Origin: Bactericera cockerelli
Lineage: Eukaryota; Arthropoda; Insecta; Hemiptera; Triozidae
Length of the DNA stretch: 64,000 nt
Direction: 5' to 3'
Assembly: GCA_024516035.1 (NCBI GenBank)
Contig: CM044955.1
Coordinates: forward strand, 55,951,257 to 56,015,256
Shown here: one piece after another, positions 53,389 to 63,860 of the stretch
How positions within the stretch are numbered: position 1 is the first letter of the stretch
Layout of the letters: each line of letters opens with the position of its first letter
Notes under the pieces: generated by a model
What the model was told of the DNA's origin: nothing
The model's input: the letters and a program-made list of their open reading frames with translations, nothing else
Database searches by the model: none
Program-made: the position numbers and the translations under genes

Positions 53389-54282
53389 CCGTACCTGACT
53401 ATTAATTTACTCGCAGTGCGTTGTGCAGCATAGGTATGAGATAGGTAAGAAATGTTCCAAGAAACAGCTGTAAGCACAACGGGGTGTTTTGTATAGTCCC
53501 TTATTACTTTTCTCTCGGCACACAATGTGATCCTCTAATCCCTGGAGGGGGGGGGGGGATGGGGGGGGGAGACATTTTTATAGGTAGACCCTGTCCCCCA
53601 CACCAGAATAAATTTTAATTCCTAAGAAATTTCAAAACATGAACATTTTTACCTCATTTAAGTCTCCTCTAGACGTGACCGATTTTTTTAATGAAGGTTC
53701 GTCATTTTTATTTATTTTTACTGTGGAAAGTTTGAAACTTGCTTGCTGTTTTTTGCCTCTGCTTCGTTTAAGTTTGATTTTTTTTTTCTCTTCACAAAGA
53801 ATCCGAAGAAATTACTTTCGAGAAAACTCAAAGAAATGGGTTCCAATTTAGCTATTGATGAAAGTTTTTGGTTGAATTAGAGTTGTTTGAACTATGTAAA
53901 CATTTTAAGTTCTAACACTTTTTTTAACGTTGCTTGTAAAAGCAATTTCACTCACTGATTATTTCAGTGTGGCGAATCTCAGGAAACTGAAATTTTGCAT
54001 GAAGATTTGGTTGTTCCCCCGGGCGAAAAGAATAAGATTCTATTTTTATTAATTTCAGGACGGTCGTGTTCATGATCTGGGAAAACAATTATTATGTAAC
54101 TTTACGCTTTGCTACTACGCAGATATTTGAATCAATCAGTAAAAAATGGTGTGTTAACATTTTGAATTGTGTTATTTATACACTCAATCAGTGAATTAGT
54201 GTATTCGTAATTACTTGTAAAAACAGTATATTGTACACACAAAGTTTCTTGACGTACAATAATTGAATTAAAATACAATACT
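53389..54282. other. Stretch with poly-G block, no gene
   Basis: 53547-53570 has G14 then A T G9, followed by gagac. Downstream (53930-54080) a segment with cactcactgattatttcagtg resembles decayed Helitron-type repeats. Confidence 0.5.
53547..53572 (+). repeat. Poly-G run
   Basis: Two G-runs of about 14 and 9 bases separated by AT; G-quadruplex-prone. Length is likely variable between individuals and assemblies. Confidence 0.85.
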
Positions 54283-54394
54283 TTCCTTATTATGGGACAA
54301 GGAAAGTCAAAAGTAGGTATAATGTATGCCTGAATGAATAAACTGGTCTTTTCTCGTTTGATACATGTGTATCTAGGTTACGTTGCCCATAATG

Positions 54395-54540
54395 CCGCAA
54401 CTGCTCGGTGATTTCTCAAAAACAGCTACTCATTTTTCCTCAAGAGAAATGAGTGGACCCGAACATCCAAGTGCAGAGTAGAAAGTCCTACCCCGCTGGG
54501 GATTGAACCCAGGTCACCGTGCGTTCAAGAGAGAGGTAAT
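54395..54540 (-). repeat. tRNA-derived SINE, type 7
   Basis: + strand reads ctactcatttttcctcaaga ... ctggggattgaacccaggtc + accgtgcgttc, i.e. B-box and head in reverse. Confidence 0.6.
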
Positions 54541-55337
54541 ATTTTCTCATTTAGGGATATTATTAAGGAGGAAGGTCTTGCTTGGACAATGATTTTTTTG
54601 TGGCATATAAAATTCTAATTTTGGCAAGTGAAATTATTCAGCCAACACTACATTTTAACATTTCCTAAATTAGTATCATCTCAACTAAACTTAGAAATTT
54701 AATTATTTATTTAAGTAGTATATAATAGGCATCAGTCATTATTTCTTTAAATCAATTCACGTGCGCCTAGAGTGTAGACTGTAGATGTCTTATTAATAAA
54801 AATCCGATTTTCAATATCTGGCGCATGGCCGGCGCCAGTGCGCCAGGCCAAGTTCCAGCAAGCAGGCAGTGTATCTTTATCGAACCGAATTCACCGGTTT
54901 TCACACCCTCATATCTTCAGTTCAATTGATCATAGAGATATGAAAATTTGGAACAAAGATTGTCCTTATAACATTTAAAAGACATTTCAAGGGTCAATAC
55001 AAAAAACTATCAGAGAAAGTAATTTTAAAATTGCAATTTTTGTCACTGGCTGACTGACAGATCATCAAAATTATGAGGAAACTTCCCGACTACCAAGAAA
55101 GATTTAATTTGCATTGTATTAAATTGTAAAAGGTTTATTGTAAAAGTACAGGTAAAAATCTGAAAACCAAACTTTCGCACTTATCATGCTGTTAAACGGT
55201 ATCGTTTTAGGGGGGGAAAATATATAATCGATTATGGGTCTAAATTATGAGGCACTTTCTATACCAAAAAAGCTGAATTTTGCATGGTGCTGGGGTTTAT
55301 TGTAAAAGTAAAATCATATTCGAATTTGAATCTCGTA
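54541..55337. other. Stretch without recognised gene
   Basis: ctggctgactgacagatcat at 55047 is like the Helitron-type motif at 5210. Nothing coding. Confidence 0.5.
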
Positions 55338-55505
55338 ATGCCGTCACTAGTCGCTGCCCACTCTACAACTACCCGATTGTCCTCACGAAGCTTGGGTAGG
55401 CCCCGACATTCAAAGTACAGAGATGAAAAAGTTCCGATTTCGGGGATTCGAACCCGCGTCTACCTGGATGTAAGCGGAGCATGCTACTACTAGATAAAGG
55501 TGACT
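55338..55505 (-). repeat. tRNA-derived SINE, type 7, diverged
   Basis: + strand: cgtaatgccgtcactagtcg ... cggggattcgaacccgcgtc ... atgtaagcggagcatgctac; gtcacctttatctag head on the - strand. Confidence 0.6.
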
Positions 55506-55812
55506 ACTTGCTCTTTTCAAGGTATGAGCTCTTTTTAAGAAGACTTGATTACACAAAAAGGATATCCCGTTGAATTGAGCTCTTTTCAAGTAAACTTGTC
55601 TACCAAAATAGGATATCCCGTTGAATTTTCAAGTAAATTTGTTTTTTTACAACACAACAAAAAATTCATCCCGTTGAATTGAGCTCTTTCCAAGAAAATT
55701 TTTGTTTACCAAATAGGATATCCCGTTGAATTGGGCTCTTTTCAAGTAAACTTGTTTTTTCAACAACAAAAAAAAATATATCCGTTGAATTGAGCTCTTT
55801 TTCTACAGACAA
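55506..55812. repeat. Irregular tandem repeat, 5-6 units of 50-66 bp
   Basis: The unit core is gttgaattgagctcttttca + agtaaacttgttt + accaaaataggatatccc, at about 55510, 55570, 55620, 55672, 55723 and 55784. Copies differ by internal deletions and T/A-run lengths. Confidence 0.8.
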
Positions 55813-56060
55813 ATTTTATCCGATAGACAATTTATTAGAAAAAATGCACGAAAAGCAAATCACCCTGGACAAAAAAAGAAAAGATAAGAAGACCGTAATT
55901 AGTTTCATCTCTATAATATTCTGCAGCAAGTTTGTACGTTTCCTCCATCACAACTCCCAATCGAATTTTCACGGAAAATTTCAAGGGAAAATTAAACCAA
56001 AAGGAAGCAATAGGAGAAAATAGAATCATGTGAAGACAAAGAAATGGATTCACATGATAA

Positions 56061-56204
56061 AGTTATTATATTTGTGTTGATCACATTCGTGATGTCACAA
56101 CTATTCAAACTCGCTTTACTAAATCTAAGCTAAATCTAAAGACTTGAACGACCGACCTCCAGGTTACAAGTCAGCCTTATCGATCGAGCTACGGAGGTCG
56201 GTTG
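56061..56204 (-). repeat. tRNA-derived SINE, type 2
   Basis: accgacctccgtagctcgat head on the - strand; core with gtgacatcacgaatgtgatc. Confidence 0.85.
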
Positions 56205-56430
56205 ACAAAGTACAAAAGTATCCTAGGAAACCTAACTATACCTCCAAATGATAGCAATTATATGTTTTAATTCTAGTACAGTGATTTCTAATAGTTTCTT
56301 CAATTCTTTTTAGTGACGGGTCATTCATAATTACGTATATTATGTCAAGACCATTTGTCAATCAAAAAAAAAAATAATAATAATAATAAAGACATTACAG
56401 CACTGAACGAATATATGGTAACAGATTGAG

Positions 56431-56887
56431 TCACCAGACTCTGGGGATTTCTTGTGAATGAGGCATAGCAGTAACATGTTTCACAGTATATCCATTATTC
56501 AGCCCAGGTTGGCAATGAAAGATAGAAAGTAAATGGAACCCTTTACCGTTTATAACTGCATTGTCTAGTGATAATGGCAAATTCTTGACAATAGACTTCA
56601 AAAGCATCTCATGTATATCTGATAAAGCTGTTGTTACACCCTCATAGTTATCTCGTACATTTATAAAGAATAAGCTTAGCATTTTTGCCACATACACGAT
56701 AGTGTTTTAGTTGAGCCTTCTTTGAGCTACGGATTAGTGATATACAAAAAGTGTGCTTTAATGTGCTTTCATGATAAAATAATATGTATTTTTCCTGCAT
56801 GAGTAGGTCAGTTGTGGGATGTGGATTAAAAAGACTATATTCTTCTAAAACAGGACGTTCCATTATGTCTAAAAAAAGACATCGCAT
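56431..56887 (-). pseudogene. Decayed protein-coding fragment, unknown
   Basis: Two overlapping - strand frames join into a plausible longer coding region. The upstream frame (56887-56648) reads MRCLFLDIMERPVLEEYSLF through SSKKAQLKHYRVCGKNAKLI. The downstream frame (56697-56431) reads VAKMLSLFFINVRDNYEGVT through SIVKNLPLSLDNAVINGKGF to a stop. Composition is coding-like and the frames overlap by 50 bases, so one frameshift would fuse them. No catalytic motif recognised. It may be a domesticated or dead transposon gene. Confidence 0.35.
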
Positions 56888-57022
56888 TATGGTAAATCAT
56901 TCATGAATATTTCACAGTAAGACCTATGTATCTAAAGTATCTATTGTTTAAAGCCTTGTTGTAAAATACATCTATAAAAATTTGATTAAAAAAAGTATCT
57001 ATTAGACAGGCACAGAACTTAC

Positions 57023-57230
57023 CGAGGGGTAGGCGACGGTGACCACCACGAAGACGACAGGAGACAAAACAGAGAGGACATCTTGGACAGACCGACTCGA
57101 CCAACACTAGCTGACGATGACCTCTCGACAAACATACTCGACGGAACCGCGAGAAATTTACGCAAAACGAGAAAACGGCGAACGGAAAGAAAAGCTTTCT
57201 TGCGAAGTGATGAACGGTGGGATGTCAAGT
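57023..57230 (-). CDS. Candidate first exon with strong donor
   Basis: On the - strand the region from about 57230 is GC- and TCG-rich and ends at a near-consensus donor CCCTCG|gtaagttc. It lies about 30 bases downstream of a TATA box, so its first part would be 5' UTR. Two in-frame ATGs (57135 and 57081) open a frame ending in phase 2 with MSSLFCLLSSSWW. Another frame is strikingly hydrophobic (VLSVLSPVVFVVVTVAYPS) but lacks an ATG. The product is unknown. The next exon was not identified. Confidence 0.45.
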
Positions 57231-57255
57231 GAGGTGAAGAACGATGGACATTTCC

Positions 57256-57263
57256 CTTTTATA
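57256..57263 (-). promoter_or_regulatory. TATA box
   Basis: TATAAAAG on the - strand (in ccatataaaagggaa), 25-35 bases upstream of the inferred start of the exon ending at 57023. A CG-containing upstream region (57280-57360) follows, as in many insect promoters. Confidence 0.5.
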
Positions 57264-57483
57264 TGGAAAATTTGCCGGGGAAGGGGGCGAGGAGTTATTG
57301 GTTTCTGATAAGGATAGTGGTCATCTGTCTCCCCCCTTCCGCCACCGCGCCGGTGTTGAAGATATTGATATGTTTATGGCCTGTTGATTTGGCGGAAGAA
57401 ACGACAGCTGCCAGGCAGAAGGTAGAGCCTGACCCGTCCTAATGTGGACTGGTGTGTACTGACCTGAGGATGATGGTCTTGTG

Positions 57484-57572
57484 ATAATAAGACTCTCAGG
57501 GTTAGGTGGTAGAAAATGTTTTGAGCATTAACCTCGCCTGGTGGTTACCTTCCACTAAAGAGTGTTATTATA
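57484..57572 (+). repeat. Type-6 SINE 3' part
   Basis: agactctcagggttaggtgg + tagaaaatgttttgagcatt, tggttaccttccactaaaga and an ATT tail. Confidence 0.75.
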
Positions 57573-57767
57573 TTTTATAATTGTTATTGTTTTGGACGCG
57601 GTGGGGTTTGAAAACTGATATATACCTGAAATAGATTTATGTTTTTTTTGGTAGGATTCAAAGGATGAAGTTATACATGCGCAACTAATTAGAAAACTAT
57701 ACTGAAAAAATGTTAGCCGATCAGGGAAAGAATATTGTCTAATGTCTCTTTAATATGTTGGTCATTC

Positions 57768-57823
57768 CATACGGGGGTTTGGTGGAAAATCCCAGCTACC
57801 CACATTAACCTCACCCAGCCTGG
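57768..57823 (-). repeat. SINE core fragment
   Basis: tacgggggtttggtggaaaa + tcccagctacccacattaac + ctcacccagcctgg. Confidence 0.65.
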
Positions 57824-58071
57824 AGGGAAAGAAGAAAAAGGGCAAAATAAAAGAAGAAAAAATAGAGGATTCATTTAACTTCTTTGACATAACGTTGTTT
57901 ATATTCTAAGTAAGTGGCCACAATGAGGACAATGACCCTATAGCTTATACCCTACAGCTACACCATTGACCCCAGACCCTAGTACCTGCAGCTTCATGTA
58001 GACGATTTTCGGTACTCTGTTGTTGCCGCTTACATTTCATAACGTGTTACTAGCTCTACCCAAGGCTACAG

Positions 58072-58242
58072 TGCTCTATTGTGTTCGCAAATTTCTTTGA
58101 AATCATTAGCTGATAATTTTCTCGGAAAACCATCAGCCATTCAAAAGCCTCCGGATGAGAAGAGGCTGAAAGTGCAGCAACTATTCTGCAAGTGTTTGGC
58201 CGCTGATAATATGACGGGATATCTTATTTGTCTAATGAAGAG
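58072..58242 (+). CDS. Candidate exon, unidentified
   Basis: The acceptor is tctacccaaggctacag and the donor AAGAG|gtgtag (or TGTAG|gtactc 6 bases on). After one leading base, 56 codons are open: ALLCSQISLKSLADNFLGKP then SAIQKPPDEKRLKVQQLFCK and CLAADNMTGYLICLMK. The amino-acid mix looks like a soluble helical protein. Family unknown; no partner exon found. Confidence 0.35.
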
Positions 58243-58430
58243 GTGTAGGTACTCTGTCTGAGAAAAAATAAACAAGTATCATCCCACCTCATTTCTGATA
58301 GGTAATTTTAGCTGCCTACCTATGTGGCATTTTTTAGATTCTATTTTTACACAATTTTACTCCTAAAAGTTATTTTTTTTCAATAGACTTCTATTTTTAT
58401 ACGACTTTTATTTTTTATATCCTTGTATAG

Positions 58431-58535
58431 TTATCATATTTGTGTTAATCGCAATCGCAATATCACAACTATTCAAAATCGCTTTACTAAATGCATATTT
58501 GCTTCACTATTGGGACTTGCGATTACAAGTCCGAC
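58431..58535 (-). repeat. tRNA-derived SINE, type 2, 3' part
   Basis: ttatcatatttgtgttaatc + gcaatcgcaatatcacaact, then decays. Confidence 0.65.
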
Positions 58536-58579
58536 TTTTTTTTCTCCAAATATGAATGTTTCACAGCATTTTTTAATTG

Positions 58580-58740
58580 GTAGTCACTGGTCGCTGCTGA
58601 AATCAAAGTAGATTTTCATATTTCCTCACGAGGTATAATTGGTATGAGTGGATCTCAAACAGCCAAAATTGGGCCTTTTGTGTCCAAAGTCGGGAGAGAA
58701 CGCAGGCACTTATCCGCTTTGGGGGGGATTGAATCTTGGA
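58580..58740 (-). repeat. tRNA-derived SINE, type 7, degraded
   Basis: ggtagtcactggtcgctgct, tttcctcacgaggtataatt, gggggggattgaatcttgg. Confidence 0.5.
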
Positions 58741-58829
58741 TTTTATACCTTTTAAATTATCTAAACTCTATCTTAACATTCATAACAGAAAAATGAGAAG
58801 TTGTTGAAGATTCTTAGAGTATCTTCTTA

Positions 58830-58969
58830 GAGTAAAATATCTGCTATTAGAGAAGAACCTAGAGCTTGTAGTTTCCTCATGCAGAAGATCAGCATAGACA
58901 TCCAGAGAGGAAACGCGGGTTCTGTTATGGGTACAATACAACGAGATATTTTACTTGTAATAACATAAA
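58830..58969 (+). pseudogene. Transposon C-terminal tail, copy 4 (QRGNA motif)
   Basis: The frame from 58834 to TAA at 58967-58969 reads REEPRACSFLMQKISIDIQR then GNAGSVMGTIQRDILLVIT. Aligns with the tails at 9449, 10132 and 50616. Confidence 0.55.
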
Positions 58970-59311
58970 GTAATAAATACATGAAGTTGGTTGTCTATCT
59001 GCTTGACCATCTCAGTTTAAAAAAAAGTTGTGGAAAGATTTCATATCTATATTTCATGCCATTCTAATGCTGTAGATAATCCTTTACACTTTCATTGAAG
59101 GACAACACAAATTGTATTTTTAATAATTCAAACAGTAGGGTACAGAACATTTTTTAAATGAGCATCTCTAATTCATATTGCTCGGAAAAAAAACATGCCT
59201 TCTGTCTTCCTTTTCTCTTAAGTCTAAATAAGAAGAATTTTTATAAACATTTTATTAAAATTTATGAAAATATAAAAGAATCCACACCATGATGTTACTT
59301 TTAATTTAGAT
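58970..59311. other. AT-rich stretch
   Basis: Nothing supported. Confidence 0.5.
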
Positions 59312-59450
59312 CAGCGGTTCCCAAAAAATATTTTTCGTGGTCCCTTTTTTACATTATTGCAATGGTTCTACCTTTACCAATGTAAATACATACATAAAGT
59401 CTACTTTCAGGATTCGTAGCGCCCCCTATTGGGGCCGCAGTTTCAGCTTA
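59312..59450. mobile_element. Possible hAT-like terminus
   Basis: cagcggttcccaaaaaatat at 59312 resembles CAG(C/T)GGTTC(T/C)CAA hAT termini. No matching inverted end was found within 150 bases, so it is a fragment or coincidence. Confidence 0.3.
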
Positions 59451-59561
59451 GGAAACTAGAATATAAAGGATGAAAACAGCAAAACTTGAATGTCAAATAT
59501 TTCTTACTTTTAATTTATTATTTTGTAAGAAATTTACTAAATATAGACGGATTTTCTGGAA

Positions 59562-59675
59562 CTTCACATCTACTCAAACTAGCTTTACTAAATCTATGCT
59601 GAAACCAGAACTTGAACCACGGACCTCTAGGTTACAAGTCCGCCGCCTTATCAATCAAGGTACTGAGGTCGGTTA
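59562..59675 (-). repeat. tRNA-derived SINE, type 2, 3'-truncated
   Basis: accgacctcagtaccttgat head on the - strand; the core is cut at about 59562. Confidence 0.75.
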
Positions 59676-59915
59676 CATTGGACACACAAAATACCTAATA
59701 CTAATAGTATCTTCATTTTACATACACAAAGTGAAATACACATACTACATTTTATATTGAGGCCAAAGGCAAGTTTCTTACAAATAACATGTGGTGTTAC
59801 CAGGGCCGGGCAGTTTTACGCCAACGACTGTCATATGATCATATTATGTTTGTTAGGCAATTAGGTATGCACAGTAAACTTAGTTTATTTTAGTTTTTAG
59901 TTTATTCATTTTGTT

Positions 59916-60020
59916 ACCAACGTCAGTTGCTTGTCACCTGGAGATTGGTGGTTCAAGGCCCGGTTACAACGTAGATTTAGTAAAGTGAGTTTGATTAACA
60001 CAAATTTAATATAATAACTT
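59916..60020 (+). repeat. tRNA-derived SINE, type 2, with internal deletions
   Basis: accaacgtcagttgcttgtc, acctggagattggtggttca, gcgtagatttagtaaagtga, gattaacacaaattt. Confidence 0.75.
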
Positions 60021-61855
60021 TTATTTATTTTGTTTCAAGTTAGTTAAATCATAAAAATGAACGAATTAACCGACTTAGCCTTCAAATTCTTCTTACGTTT
60101 AACTGAAATCATCCACTCAAAGAGTTTCTTGTTAATTCTTCTTGTTTGACCAGACGTAATTTAATATTTCATATTTCGTTAGGGGCCGCCTTCTGAATTC
60201 TGCCGGAGACAGATATGAAAGCATCTCTCGTTCATTGCCTATTGGTTATTCACTTCACTCCGTCCTGGTCAATGCTACCAGATGAGGGTGCTATCTCAAC
60301 CGGTCATGCCTTGGTGGTCGCTTGCTGCTTTGTCTTAGAACCACCTGCTCTCAGGGCATCCGCGTACGTAGACAGACGTGAGTGATTAGGTGGTTCAATA
60401 ATAGATTAAGCTTCCCATCACCTGTTGCTGATTGTTGAAGGGGGGTGTGAAATCTCTCACTTCTGAGCTCTCAACAAGTACCTAGATATAAATTATTTAA
60501 ATTTGTCAGGTATCGCATCGATGGGTTTCAAAGTGTATGACCTATCTCAAGCAATTGTTGCTACGACGTGATTTAAATAATGTAGAAGGTGGTGTTATTT
60601 AACTTATTAGCTGGAAATTTTCCGATTTTACTTCAGATAAATTTTTATAGAAATCGGAAGTATATAGTATTCATTTGTATAATTATATAAAAAAAATGCT
60701 CTGATTTCAATTTTTTTTCTTCATATTTCTGGACGTTTCACAGCTTTCTGAGCAAATTTGCTTTTGTTTCATGCGTAATGTTTCATTTCTGAGCAAATTT
60801 GTCAGTGTGTAATGCGCAAATCTCAGAAACTACTCGTTGGATTTCAACGAAATTTTGTACACAACATATTAAATACGTGTTGAAGATCCCATTTTAAATT
60901 GATCAACTTCGCACTAGCGGTTCTTGGAGATAAAGACCGTGCGCTGACCTCTAACTTTTTACTTAAACGCTTATAATATCTCGTGAAGCACATATATAAC
61001 CAATTTAGATGATCTTTTCCAAGTACGTATTAGTGTTTAGATAGTGCACTTGTATTTTTTTTAATAAAATATAATTGAGCTCTGATATTTCAGAAAATCC
61101 GAAATTTTGGTAAAAAAAAAGTGGAAAAATAAGGTCTTCAACTTGCCGATAAAGAATTTTTTGTAGAATATATAACGTAGGAAAACGGAATAATAACTTT
61201 ATAATTCAAATTTGAAGAGAATCGGTCGGAAGTTTTGGAGATACAAGTGATCCAGTATAAAATCTGAAAATTGCCACGTGTATACAATATGAATCAATCA
61301 CGAGGAAGTATTGTGTCTGTAATTGGCAGTGTATTTTTTGTAGGTACTGAGTAAAAAGGCGGTTATCATATTTCTCATTCCAGCTCAGTTTTTAATTTTA
61401 ATCCGTTCTTATATTGATGGTTCTGATTTGATAATTTGATAATTTATTTTATAAATTAAATAATTACCTATTATACCTGTTCGACCTCTCATTGGTCTCT
61501 ATCCTTAAGTACTCTAAAATGGATTATTTTCTAGATTCAATGTCATCTTTTTTTTTTTTTTTTTCAACAATTGGTAAAATGTTGCGCTCAGATACAATCT
61601 ACATCTTTTCAGCAACTTGTGGTTGTGGGTAAGCAATGTTGTTTGGGCAAGAGAAAAATGACAAAGTTACGCCCTGCACTTGTGTGCTAGTGACGTGTTA
61701 TGAATAGTATTGAGTCAGTGATAAGAGATGTACATTATTTCTGAGCTGTAACATTAATTTTATTGAATAAAATTATGTACAATAATAAGGAAAAATCAAT
61801 TGAAATTAAGTGATATTAAAAAGGAGGCTTATGAACTAATTACCTAAAAAATGCA
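60021..61855. other. Stretch without recognised gene
   Basis: ttctgagcaaatttg occurs twice (60749, 60787). A GC-richer block at 60180-60420 has no splice-supported frame. T19 at 61549-61564. Confidence 0.5.
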
Positions 61856-62806
61856 TTTTTTTTTTTTTTTACCTATTTATTTATTTTCATGGCATAGTTA
61901 CTATATTAATAAGTGTTTTCTTCGTCTGAGATTAACGATTCATCAGACGAGAGATCCGACAGGATTTCTTGTGGTAATCTACGGTTGAGTCTCGTTTGTG
62001 TTCGTTTTTTTACCTAATTTATAATGATTTTTAGTTTTTCTCAAACGAATAAAACATTTTTTTGTGAGAGATTTAATGTGATGACGGACGGTTTCTATTC
62101 TGAGTTCTTGGTGTAGTTGTTTGTTTCTTATAAACCATGGTGCGTTGACAGCAATTCTAAGAATTTTATTTTGAAAAACTTGTAGCTTAGACAGGTTGGT
62201 GGGTGAGGCTGTACTCCAGGCCGGGCATGCGTATGTGAAGAGAGGGCGCAGTATAGTCTTGTATAATAAAAGTATCAAATTCCTTTGCAATTTTGTCTTA
62301 CGATTTATAATGGGGTAGAGGATTCCTAATTTTTAGTTTAGTTTTTGGACAATATGGGGTCTCCAGGTCAGTGATTTATCCAGGAGAACACCAAGATATT
62401 TGACGGTAGAATTATCAGCATTCCATGGGACAGGTACATTGTTCAAAATAATGGGAGGGGGGTCCGAATATTTTCTTCGTAGGGTGAATATTTTACACTC
62501 AGATTTGGAAGGGTTCAGGCTAATTTTCCAGTGGTTGAGCCAAGTACATATAGTGTCAAGTCCTGATTGAAGAATATGCCTTCCTGTGTCAACATTGTCA
62601 TGAACGACTATTACTGCTGTGTCATCGGCGAACATTGCAAGTTGGGTATTGGGGGGTTGGGGTAGGTCGGCCACGTATAGATTGAAAAGGATAGTTGCTA
62701 GTACGGAACCTTGGGCTACTCCGGCCCTGATAGTTTTAGGAACAGAGAGGGCATGATTAATTTTAATTTGAAACTGTCTATCACTTAGATAGGAATGTCA
62801 TCTGAA
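61856..62806 (-). pseudogene. Jockey-type non-LTR retrotransposon, 5'-truncated
   Basis: On the - strand from 62806: YLSDRQFQIKINHALSVPK, then AGVAQGSVLATILFNLYVAD, and the catalytic FADDTAV (62632-62612), followed by WLNHWKISLNPSKSECKIF and YLGVLLDKSLTWRPHI. The C-terminal TILRPLFTYACPAWSTASP lies in the next frame. A frameshift near 62330 and another at the A7 run near 62010 break the frame; past it LNRRLPQEILSDLSSDE continues to TAA. A poly(A) tail (T-run 61856-61870 on +) closes the element. The endonuclease and the N-terminal RT are missing. Palm and thumb of a jockey-clade RT, clearly inactive. Confidence 0.85.
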
Positions 62807-62810
62807 AGAA

Positions 62811-63022
62811 ATAATAATAATATCGCCTTATTTTTACGGCCCGATTAAGACTACTAAATTCCCATTATTCCAGCAGTAAGCCCAAGACATAATTATTATT
62901 ATGTGGTAAAAATCCCAAATGGGAGGATAACTTGTCATGACCCGGTTGGGTTTCGAACCCACGACCTCTGCAATCTCTGGATTCACATCAGAGTGCCGCC
63001 TTCACCAATGAGTTACCGGGAA
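62811..63022 (-). repeat. tRNA-derived SINE, type 1, full length
   Basis: On the - strand: cccggtaactcattggtgaa head, cgtgggttcgaaacccaacc B-box, core tgacaagttatcctcccatt, tail (ATT)n touching the truncated end of the jockey element. Confidence 0.88.
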
Positions 63023-63526
63023 AGACTAAACAGGAGGTTGAAAAGTTTTGGACTTTATTCCTTTTTATGAACTTAGTAGGTTTTTGAAATCCTCATGTAT
63101 TAGACTTAGTATAAGGCTATAGGGTCAAAGTTTTCAAAGATAATATCTCTACTGTTTCGTAATGAGCCATTGCAAGTCCCGTCAGCAAAAAAAAAGTTTT
63201 CAAACTTTTATAAACGTAATCCCTGCAAGCTTTTAGGGCTTGAATGATACTGCCTTATCCTAATAAAGTTGACGGACAGTGGGAGAGCCATAGAAATAAC
63301 TTTTCAAAACCATTGAAAAGTTCGAATATACATAGGTAGAGTCCATTTTCGTAGGTATCAAATCCAAGGTTATTTATTTTTTCATTGAGCGACTCAATCC
63401 TCATTAATGCTCAAAACTTTGATGGATATCTGATGGTGCTATCAGACTTACCTAAGTAGTTGGGGGAGGATTCAAACCCCTCTATCAGCAAAAAAAGAAA
63501 TAAAAATCAAACTAAAACTGAATGAA
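63023..63526. other. Stretch without recognised feature
   Basis: Nothing supported. Confidence 0.5.
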
Positions 63527-63657
63527 GTTATCATATTTGTGTTAATCATATTCGTGATATCACAACTACTCAAACTCGCTTTACTAAATCTACTCTGAAC
63601 CACCGACCTCCAGGTTACAAACCCGCTGGCTTAGCCATCAAGCTACTGAGGTCGGTT
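63527..63657 (-). repeat. tRNA-derived SINE, type 2
   Basis: accgacctcagtagcttgat head on the - strand; a gap of about 15 bases after the B-box; core gtgatatcacgaatatgatt. Confidence 0.85.
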
Positions 63658-63769
63658 TAAAGTTTACACATTTCGAAACTGAATTGAAACCAACGAAAAA
63701 CCTGGGATGATTTTTTTGGTGAGATTAAATCCAACGATTTTGTAGAAGAGGAATAATAGGGGAGGAATG

Positions 63770-63860
63770 TACAGTCGAACCTGGATATAAGAGAACTCCA
63801 GGAACCTGGATCTTATTCTCTTATATCCAGATGTTTCTCTTATAAAGAAGTTATTTTCCT
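63770..63860. mobile_element. Pogo-like terminus, foldback
   Basis: TA + cagtcgaacctggatataag + agaactccaggaacctgg, then ttctcttatatccagatgtt on the opposite arm. Similar to 39867-40260. TA flank and CAGTCRAACCT ends fit pogo/Tigger-type MITEs. Confidence 0.5.
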
